From contig JALLAZ010000349.1 of assembly GCA_036939755.1 (NCBI GenBank), positions 1 to 16,775 on the forward strand: a stretch of DNA of 16,775 nt. The letters run 5' to 3'. Of this stretch, positions 7,567 to 14,563 are shown one piece after another. The translations under genes and the position numbers were made by a program. Within the stretch, counting starts at the first letter, position 1. Each line of letters starts with the position of its first letter. The notes beneath the pieces were generated by a model. That model had not been told where the DNA came from. It ran no database searches and was given only the letters and a program-made list of their open reading frames with translations. Origin of the DNA: Stephanodiscus triporus (taxonomy: Eukaryota; Bacillariophyta; Thalassiosirophyceae; Thalassiosirales; Thalassiosiraceae).

Positions 7567-9141
7567 ATGCCGGCCATCGATCAGTTCATGTTCCCCGGCG
7601 TCACCCCCTCCGACGTCAGCGTCGGCGTCGGAGTCAGCGAAAAAAGGGTCCACGTCGCCACGGCAGCGCCCAATGATGGTTATCCGGTGTTCTCGCCCAC
7701 CTCAGCAGTCCGCGACTCCGCGCGGCGATGGACGGAGGGCGCCCGGACGACCGTCTCCATCGACAACGACGCCCTCGACGCGTTCGCGTCCGAGATCGCC
7801 CGCGACATCCTGTCCTCGTCGTCGTCGGGGTCGACGGCGCCCGTGATCGAGTGGGACGCACACGGCTGGCACTACTCCGGCTCGAACTACCGCGGACGAT
7901 GCAAATTCGCGAGAATGGAGAGGGTGGTGATGTACGTCCTGGCGCTCGACGCGATCAACTTCTGCTTCTGGCCCGTGCCGCCCCCGTCGTCGTCGTCGTC
8001 GTCGTCGAGGGAGGGGAAGGACGACGGCGTCGTCGCGACGGCGACGGATGGGACGGCGACGACGAGGAGGAACGGCCTCGAATACGAGCACCTTGCGACG
8101 GCGCTCCGAATGATCGCCGAGGCGGACGATGACGACGAGGTCATCGACGCCGGAGTCGATCCGTTCGACGAAGACGACGACGTCGTCGTGGTTCGCTCCG
8201 GGTCGTCCTACGCGCTTAGTCCCGCCAATCTGTCCAGCCTTACGCCCGACAAATTGCGTTCCCTGCTCCGGCCTCATTTTCCATCGCCCGCGGGAGACGT
8301 GATATTCGACCTGCCGAATGTGGAAGTTCGATGCGAGCTGCTGAACGAGCTCGGGAGGGGCCTCGTGGAGCATCACGACGGCTCGTCATTATGCATGATA
8401 TCAAAGGCGAACGGCAGCGCAGACGCGTTGGTCGGGATAATATTGGACACGTTCCCCGGCTTTCGCGATTACGTCGATGTCGCCGTCGCCGTCGACGGAG
8501 GGCGGGACGACGGATCGTATTCTTCGTCGTCGGACCCATCGCCTCCGCCGCGCGACGGGTGGGAAAAGGCGAGGGAGGGTTCGTCGTCGGTCGTGCACTT
8601 TTACAAGCGGGCGCAGATTGCAGTCGCGGACATATGGGCGGCGTTGGGCCGACGCCGTCGTCGTGGCGCCCTGCCCTCCTCATCCGAATCGGTCGCCGTC
8701 GGCGGCGGCGTTGACCCGGCGGCGAACTCGAAGTTCGAGCGGATCTGTGAATTCTACGACGTTGACTTATTGACTACTTTTCCCGATTATCGCGTTCCGC
8801 AGATATTGCGAAACGTCGGAGTGCTCCGATACGATCCGCCGTTGGCGATGGCGGTGGACCGCCGGACGACGTTGGAAAGGGGAGGGATCGACGAGATCTC
8901 CATACGGGCGGGGACGGTGTCGGCCGTCGAGGGGATCGTACGACGAGTGAGGGAGATCATCGTTTCGAGCGTCGTCGCGAATAAGTCGACGGCGGCCGAG
9001 GGGGGGGACGTCGATCCGCGGGAGATCGCTGACGACGTATCGGCCGTGACTGTCGATTGGTATTTATGGCAACACGGGGAAAGGCTGGATCGCGCGAATT
9101 TGCTCGGCGAACATCACAGAGTCGTCACAACATTTTATTGA
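7567..9141 (+). CDS. QNG1: Queuosine 5'-phosphate N-glycosylase (queuosine salvage, DUF2419)
   Basis: 524 residues. Family members release the base queuine from queuosine 5'-monophosphate, so that queuine from food or microbes can be put into the wobble position of GUN-anticodon tRNAs. Family motifs run in order: ALDAINFCFWP (126-136), FPGFRD (296-301), HFYKRAQIAVADIW (344-357), LLTTFPDYRVPQIL (401-414), GVLRYDPPL (418-426), EISIRAGTVSAVE (443-455), VDWYLWQHGE (496-505) and the C-terminal HHRVVTTFY. The KRAQ and DYRVPQ blocks carry the conserved Lys and Asp of the active site. The protein is longer than animal homologues (about 340 residues) because of Ser/Asp-rich insertions at about 138-215 and 308-342. 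Start choice: first ATG of the frame, after a C-rich leader. It converges on the SET gene with 36 bp between stops. Confidence 0.93.
   Translation: MPAIDQFMFPGVTPSDVSVGVGVSEKRVHVATAAPNDGYPVFSPTSAVRDSARRWTEGARTTVSIDNDALDAFASEIARDILSSSSSGSTAPVIEWDAHGWHYSGSNYRGRCKFARMERVVMYVLALDAINFCFWPVPPPSSSSSSSREGKDDGVVATATDGTATTRRNGLEYEHLATALRMIAEADDDDEVIDAGVDPFDEDDDVVVVRSGSSYALSPANLSSLTPDKLRSLLRPHFPSPAGDVIFDLPNVEVRCELLNELGRGLVEHHDGSSLCMISKANGSADALVGIILDTFPGFRDYVDVAVAVDGGRDDGSYSSSSDPSPPPRDGWEKAREGSSSVVHFYKRAQIAVADIWAALGRRRRRGALPSSSESVAVGGGVDPAANSKFERICEFYDVDLLTTFPDYRVPQILRNVGVLRYDPPLAMAVDRRTTLERGGIDEISIRAGTVSAVEGIVRRVREIIVSSVVANKSTAAEGGDVDPREIADDVSAVTVDWYLWQHGERLDRANLLGEHHRVVTTFY
7985..8008. repeat. CGT/TCG triplet run in QNG1
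   Basis: A TCG-type triplet run encodes Ser residues in a linker insertion of QNG1. It is the same triplet class as in the DUF1995 gene and the acidic N-terminal frame at 3318. Confidence 0.8.
9134..9139 (-). terminator. Likely poly(A) signal of the SET gene, inside the end of QNG1
   Basis: On the minus strand AATAAA (plus-strand TTTATT) lies about 40 nt after the SET gene stop. It overlaps the last codons and the first base of the QNG1 stop codon. If used, the two 3' ends overlap as antisense transcripts. Confidence 0.5.
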
Positions 9142-9177
9142 TCGACCATGGAATGTTTCAGTAATGTTTTTAAATGG

Positions 9178-11640
9178 CTAATTCATCAAACGTTCATGCA
9201 GCAGCAGCGGGAGGCTATAATTCAACGGGCACGCTCCTTCCTCTCGCACCGTCATGGCCGCGTTGGTAGCGGTCGTCTCCTTCCCTCTCCGACCCTGATG
9301 ATACCGTCTCATCAATTTGTGCGCCTCGCTCGCGGCCGTCTTCCGTAGGATCTCCAGGGCGCGAACTTCCCCGCCGACGATGTACCAGGCATTCCATTCC
9401 CTGCTGCCGACAATTTCCGGTTCCTTGCTGTCGATCTTCGCATATCGGCTCAGCGCAACGTTGCAAAGTCGAACCACGCACATCATTGCGCGATACTCCA
9501 GCGCATCTCCGTGCTTTTCCAATCTGAAACGCGACCCGTTAGCGGGTACGGCGAGACCCTCTCGTAGATGTCCGACTGCATTTCCGCCGATATCATCCGA
9601 TATCAGACTGAGCAATCGGCACGTTGATATTACTTTCTTGGCATTCAATCCCACCGAGGCGTTCTGATCCTTTCCACCCTGTTTCGCCGACGAATAAGTT
9701 TGTAAAGGGCGAGCATCGGGAGAAGTTGGCGGAACTCGAACAGTCCACGCGTCTCGATGGTTTGCTATGAGGATGAGATGCTGCCATTTCAGCAACTTGA
9801 GTTCTTCATCTCTTGAGCCAGAGCTGACGCTCAAGTCGATGCATTCCCTGTAGCCATCGTCAAACAGAAGATAGCGCAACAATTCTCGGGACTGTACATC
9901 CAATACCTCCATTGCCGATAAAAGACTTCCTTTTGTCTCTGACTGGGAATCGCTACCGATCTCGTGACGAGAATGCGGATCCAATAAGTCAAATGGAAGC
10001 AGTGAGAATTGTCTGCCTAAGCCAACATCGCCAAGTATTTGGTGAAACACCGCGAGGCTTATTTCAGTTGGCGAGGATGCATCTCCGTTGATGTAGCCGT
10101 ACTTGGCGAACATGTGCCCTTCGGTATATTTCCCGTAAGATACCACTATCGAATGACCCGCTGGGATGTTGCTTTTCTTAGAGGCATGTACAACATACGA
10201 TGACGTCATCGAGTCGTACCTCCAAATGGCATTTGCATTTGGGTGGGAGTTGTACATGTCCAAAAGTGGGCACATGGAGCGGAATTTGAAACCTTCCTTC
10301 ACATTGTCCCCAAGATATCTTCCAAAGTTGCTCGTTTCATACGACCTCATCTCTTCCATGAGCGAAATTCCCTTCATATCGTCTGAGACGCCCCAATGAA
10401 CTCCACCATCATTTGTAGATGCCGACACTCCAAATGCACGGCTCAAGACATTTATCCTCATGCTGAGATAGTCGAAGTATAAAACATTCTCTTCGAAATT
10501 AGCCGAAATGAGTTTCAACGCATCGTATTCAGAATTTATCATTGACGCGTAATGACGAATCAAATCATTCGTCACGGTGTGACGTGGAAACAGCGAGTCC
10601 GTTGTGTACAATGGCCAGTACAAAGGATGACTGTGTGGATTCATAGGCGATTCTGCTAACCTGTCAGACACTGTTGGAAGGACAGCGAGGTATTTCGAAA
10701 GTTGGCGTAATCGCTGTTTGTGCTGACCTAAATCATCCCACTGCCGTAACAGGTTGCATGTCTCGTCATCATTGATGCATTGCCCATCATCGTCAGCATT
10801 TCTTGACGCTCGCTCAGGTCGAGAGCCGTCTAAGAGACGAATTAAATAAACTGCAAGATACGCTCCAGAGTCCAAGGGATTCCCCGTATCTTTATGCATG
10901 GCAGCTACATTCGGGCGTTTTCGTCCAGTCGAATCATCTACGCCCCTGTCAACATTGGGAACTAATCCAAGAAACTCTTTCTGAATATATTTATCTCGCA
11001 ATGCATCCAAATCCCAAATTTGTAGGGGCCGAGGGAGTCTCATGACTAATTCTCCCGCTGGTATACCGCCGTCCCGAGATGAATCACGTAGATCGAATGC
11101 AACACGATGCATGATTTTTCGCCACCACGGTAAGGATTTGTCATCAATAGGTCGTGAAAATGAAACCCGCTGGGTTCTATGATGCGGCTCCGCTGATAGT
11201 CTTGGGTGACAGTATCCTTCCCAATATGTCGTAGCTAGAATTGCGTCGGTGCTAATCGCAGAGTCTGGCTTATAATTGCAAACGAAGTTGTTCAAAAAAT
11301 CCAGAGTACGGTTGTCGCGTTCTGGATCAGTCAAGACCTCCATTTTGTCAATTTTAGGGATGCGATAGTCATCGCTATTACCGCCATCATTTCTTTCCCT
11401 TGATACAAGCATCATAAAAAGCACGGCTATAAGCCCAATAACTATGGCTAGGGTGAACACATTCCGTCGTAATCCATGGAGGGGTTTTCGCGAACTGACA
11501 GACACAACCAAACTCAGCTCTGCATCCTCTTCCTTTGACCATTTTTTTGATTTCAGGAGTCTGTCACTTGACTTATTCGCCGTTTTCCGATTATTGCGAC
11601 CACCATCGTCACTGTGGGGGCGTTTGTCCCTTTTCGCCAT
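9178..11640 (-). CDS. Membrane-anchored SET-domain protein (Rubisco-LSMT/SETD type)
   Basis: 820 residues from ATG 11640 (MAKRDKRPHS); four upstream codons in frame begin with GTG and are not used. A basic cytosolic-type N-terminus precedes one transmembrane helix, NVFTLAIVIGLIAVLFMML (60-78), so it looks like a signal-anchor protein. The SET domain is of the split type seen in Rubisco large-subunit methyltransferase, SETD3 and SETD6. Its start is GGIPAGELVMRLPRPLQI (191-208), a long insert follows, and the core then has CPLLDMYNSHPNAN (457-470), NIPAGHSIVVSYGKY (491-505) and FAKYGYI (511-517). About 300 residues after the SET core could be the substrate-binding part. Such enzymes methylate Lys or His on non-histone proteins; the substrate here is unknown. 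The compartment is unclear because there is no plastid A|F motif. Confidence 0.85.
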   Translation of the reverse strand: MAKRDKRPHSDDGGRNNRKTANKSSDRLLKSKKWSKEEDAELSLVVSVSSRKPLHGLRRNVFTLAIVIGLIAVLFMMLVSRERNDGGNSDDYRIPKIDKMEVLTDPERDNRTLDFLNNFVCNYKPDSAISTDAILATTYWEGYCHPRLSAEPHHRTQRVSFSRPIDDKSLPWWRKIMHRVAFDLRDSSRDGGIPAGELVMRLPRPLQIWDLDALRDKYIQKEFLGLVPNVDRGVDDSTGRKRPNVAAMHKDTGNPLDSGAYLAVYLIRLLDGSRPERASRNADDDGQCINDDETCNLLRQWDDLGQHKQRLRQLSKYLAVLPTVSDRLAESPMNPHSHPLYWPLYTTDSLFPRHTVTNDLIRHYASMINSEYDALKLISANFEENVLYFDYLSMRINVLSRAFGVSASTNDGGVHWGVSDDMKGISLMEEMRSYETSNFGRYLGDNVKEGFKFRSMCPLLDMYNSHPNANAIWRYDSMTSSYVVHASKKSNIPAGHSIVVSYGKYTEGHMFAKYGYINGDASSPTEISLAVFHQILGDVGLGRQFSLLPFDLLDPHSRHEIGSDSQSETKGSLLSAMEVLDVQSRELLRYLLFDDGYRECIDLSVSSGSRDEELKLLKWQHLILIANHRDAWTVRVPPTSPDARPLQTYSSAKQGGKDQNASVGLNAKKVISTCRLLSLISDDIGGNAVGHLREGLAVPANGSRFRLEKHGDALEYRAMMCVVRLCNVALSRYAKIDSKEPEIVGSREWNAWYIVGGEVRALEILRKTAASEAHKLMRRYHQGRRGKETTATNAAMTVREEGACPLNYSLPLLLHERLMN

Positions 11641-11864
11641 TTGTGTTGTCACCGCGGTTCAGAGATAACCTCGCCACTGTTCGGCGAAAATTTTTCTCGG
11701 TGTGCGCCCGGCGATTAGCAGGGATGGAGAGGGATGAGTGATTTGACAACGCCGATAGTTCTCAGAGGTGAAGTCACAAGTTGTTCGTGTCATTGTTGTT
11801 GTGTTGTGTTGTGTGTTGTGTTGTTGTTGTAGTGTGATGGGGTGCCAGAGTGTATGTTTAAGTC
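11641..11864 (-). promoter_or_regulatory. Upstream region of the SET gene with a TGTTG-rich microsatellite
   Basis: 224 bp lie between the SET start codon and the retroelement remnant. A TTG/TGTTG repeat occupies about 11792-11831. No specific promoter motif is assigned. The retroelement limits the intact promoter to this span. Confidence 0.45.
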
Positions 11865-13795
11865 CTACCTACCTACTGACCAGGGTACGTATTGATAACG
11901 CTAGGTGGAACAGTATGAGCAAGGTGTTTGAATTGTTGAAATGAAGGGGGTGGGGCAAGGTATGAATGATCGTATGCGGTGTGTAGGTGAGTAGATCAAT
12001 CGTGTTCAGCAAGACGAAAGATGCCTTTGGCTTGGATATTCAAATAATGTTGATTTTGAGTACATCACAGTTGCGTTTGGGTTTGGTTTTGATGTGAGGA
12101 AAGAGATCGGGGGAGGGCAGTGGGCGCTGAAGAGGAAATGTTTGAGGAGGGGTCTGAAGCGTCCAAGGGGAACGATGGCAAAAGGGATGAGGATCATATC
12201 ACAATCAAGTAGGTTGCCCAAAAGAGAGTCACCAGAGGTAGTGATGGATGTTTCGTTTTGTATGACTGTAGATGTGAATTGGCATTGGCCGTGATTGTTT
12301 TGATAACATCTTGAGAAGTAAGATCAATTGAAGAGATTGGGGGGGGACAACTGATGGTAATATAGGCACCGACAGAGATGTAAGTGCAGCCTTGGTGGAC
12401 GTTTGGGGGGATGACGGGGGTTTGAGGCGAAGGAGAGATCAAAGGGTCAGGAGTGGGGATCGGAGTGGGAGACGGAGAGTTGTGGCTCAATATCCACAGT
12501 GGAGTTTGGGATGAGGTAATCTGCGGTGGAAAGGGCAGGGGTGAGAGTGCGGGCGAAGCTGCCACGGATGAAGTTGTGTGCTCCGATTTTGCAAATACGT
12601 GTGCATATGAAGATATGGTCACCGAAGGGGTCAAGATTGGTGCAACAGGCACAAGAGGCTTGGAAGGAGAGTAGAAGAGTGGGAGGTGTAGTTTACGTCT
12701 GATGGCAGTGGAGAATTCCCAGTTGGCAAGATTGTTGGAGGGTTGGCTGCAGCATAAGCTGATGAGAGGGTAGGATGTTTGGGGGGACAGCAAGCTGGGG
12801 AGGAGGTGAAAGTGTATGAGGGAATTGACACATATCTCACTGCGGAGGGAATTGGAACCATATTTGTTGCAGTGGGGCTTAATACGGCTTCTGGCACTCT
12901 TGGGAGAGATAGATTAAAGAAAGTGGTTGACTCAATGGGAGTGGGGACTGAGGGGGGGGAAGCAATCTGTGTGATCAGGGGGAGAAGCAGGTTGAAGCGT
13001 TGGAGGATTAGTGAGGCTGAGTTGGAGTCAGAGGTCACCAAGGAAAGCATGTATATGGTAAAGGCGGGAATGTCTTTATGGATCCAAAAACTGCAAGTGG
13101 CATTGCAAATGGCATAATATGCCGAGACCGCCACGGCAGAGGCTAATTTGGCTTATGAGGGTGGAGTATTCAGGGAAGGAGGATAGGCCAAGGAGGGTGG
13201 AGAAGAATGATATAGTGATGCAATTGATGTCGGCCATTAGCGGACCAGCCCAGTCTTCCTAAGGGGGGTCAGGGTGGTCAAGGGGGAGATGGTAAAAAGG
13301 ATGTCAGAAGAAAGTAGGTGGGGGAGTTTGTGGAGAGTACGCTGGGATAAAGGCGGAGGCGGGTCTGAAGGTTGCCATGTTTTCATGGAGGGCAGATATG
13401 TCGCATTCCATGTCTGCAATGCAAGATGTGAAAAAGTTGGTGGCAAAGGCAGTGGAGCCAACAGGGTGGCCACGGAGGCGGAAGCTGGAGGTCAGTTCAA
13501 CTGGGATAGGTGGAGCAGATTTGTCACTAGGACAAGGGGCGGTGGAGAAATGATTAATAGTGTTAGACAAGGGAGGTGACAAGGGCCAGGTCATGTGAAA
13601 AGAGGAGAGGGAGGATATGGAGGTGCCATTAAAGGATGTGAGGATGTGGGTTTGAGATGGATTGACAAAGCAACCAAGCCAGACGCCACAGGAATTGATT
13701 TTGCTACAAAGGAATTTGAGGTCAGGTAGGTAGACACAAATGAAATATTGTCAACATAGCTCAGTAGGTGGGAGATGCTGCCACGGCCATCTTCG
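11865..13795 (-). mobile_element. 5'-truncated LINE-like retroelement, longer copy (reverse transcriptase remnant)
   Basis: On the minus strand this region starts abruptly just upstream of a reverse-transcriptase active-site block and ends in the same 3' sequence as its neighbour copy, followed by a CTAC-repeat tail (from 11865). Truncation at the 5' end, a fixed 3' end and a short tandem-repeat tail are hallmarks of non-LTR retroelements copied by target-primed reverse transcription. The plus strand is purine-rich throughout. It carries no intact ORF. Orientation matches the neighbouring SET and serpin genes. Confidence 0.72.
12000..13795 (-). pseudogene. Decayed reverse transcriptase with C-terminal CxxC...DPFGDH region
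   Basis: Read 5' to 3' on the minus strand across several frames, the fragments are: GRGSISHLLSYVDNISFV (about 13790-13735; YVDN where an active enzyme has YVDD), PDLKFLCSKINSCG, GCFVNPSQTHILTSFNGTS, FRLRGHPVGSTAFATNFF, LHKLPHLLSSDILF, an ISLCRGGLGIL block, FSTAIRRKLHLPL, CACCTNLDPFGDHIFIC (about 12653-12600, a zinc-finger-like Cys/His block) and IPFAIVPLGRFRPLL (near 12170). The order matches reverse-transcriptase ORFs of LINE-like elements. Several frame changes and stops plus the Asp-to-Asn change show that it cannot make an active enzyme. Confidence 0.7.
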
Positions 13796-14290
13796 CTACC
13801 TACTGACCAGGATAGCTAGGATTGAGGACACTAGGTGGAAAGGTATGAATGATCGTATAAGTGGTGTGTAGGTGAGTGAGACCAATTGAGTTCAGAAAGA
13901 CCAAGGATGCCTTTGGGGCTTGGATATTCAAATAATGTTGATTACATCACAGTCACGTTTGGTTTTGATGTGGGGAAAGAGATCGGGGGAGGGCAGTGGG
14001 CACTGAAGAGGAAATGTTTGAGGAGGGGTCCGAAGCGTCCAAGGGGAACGATGGTGAAAGGGATGAGGATCATATCGCGATCAAATATGTCACCCAAAAG
14101 AGAGACACCAGAGGCAGTGATAGATGTTGTGGGGTTAAGCTTGTTGATACGACCGAGCTTTTTCTTTTCATGCGACTGTAATAGATGTGAATCGGCATTG
14201 GTCGTAACATTATTTTTTGAGTCTCGCTCTTTCCTGCCAGTACAAGCACCTCTCCTTAAAATGATACGAGTGTTTGTAATGGAGGAAAGA
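13796..14290 (-). mobile_element. 5'-truncated LINE-like retroelement, short 3' copy
   Basis: This is a second copy of the terminal part of the same element, directly upstream (on the minus strand) of the longer copy. It matches about 11865-12300 over several hundred bases, including near-identical sequence at 13976-14056 versus 12100-12183. Here the C-terminal frame is uninterrupted for roughly 90 codons: SHLLQSHEKKKLGR, GDIFDRDMILIPFTIVPLG, RFGPLLKHFLF, ending TVM-stop. Its 3' end CCTGGTCAGTAGGTAG abuts the truncated start of the longer copy. The 5' limit near 14290 is approximate. Confidence 0.65.
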
Positions 14291-14563
14291 GATGAATACT
14301 ATTAACAAAAATGACAAGAAATGCAATAAGATAGCATAAGAGGAGAGTCTGGATGGGGGAATTATTTTCTAGTTAATCCAAATGCTGTCTTTGGAATGCT
14401 TCCTGGGCCAGGAATCCACTTTAACATCAAATATTATTAGAACTACTCATAGCAAACATGCTAAACTAAACATAGTACCTCTCTTAATGTCCTCAATGTT
14501 TATTGAGGTAACATACATTTAACCCAAACACGTATACTCCGGAAACTTAAGTGCATCATCCAC
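14291..14563. other. AT-rich spacer between retroelement copy and serpin gene
   Basis: No gene is seen. It holds the likely serpin poly(A) signal in a hairpin at 14491-14508 (listed separately). The rest is unremarkable AT-rich sequence. Confidence 0.5.
14491..14508 (-). terminator. AATAAA poly(A) signal in a perfect hairpin, downstream of the serpin gene
   Basis: The minus strand reads CCTCAATAAACATTGAGG: 7-bp perfect arms (CCTCAAT / ATTGAGG) and a 4-nt loop, with AATAAA spanning arm and loop. It lies about 60 nt after the serpin stop codon, a typical distance for a cleavage signal. Confidence 0.5.

Noticed and set aside
12194..13134. Open frames of 167-199 residues on the minus strand as independent genes
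   Set aside because: They are frame fragments of the decayed reverse transcriptase; the recognisable blocks jump between frames.
11865..14290. Interpretation of the two direct repeats as LTRs of an LTR retrotransposon
   Set aside because: The repeat contains the C-terminal coding end of the same polymerase that lies between the copies, and no integrase, protease or RNase H or primer-binding site is seen. Tandem 5'-truncated copies explain it better.
13886..14305. Plus-strand 139-residue frame over the short retroelement copy
   Set aside because: The minus strand carries the coherent retroelement C-terminus here; the plus-strand frame is its antisense shadow and a similar shadow occurs in the other copy.
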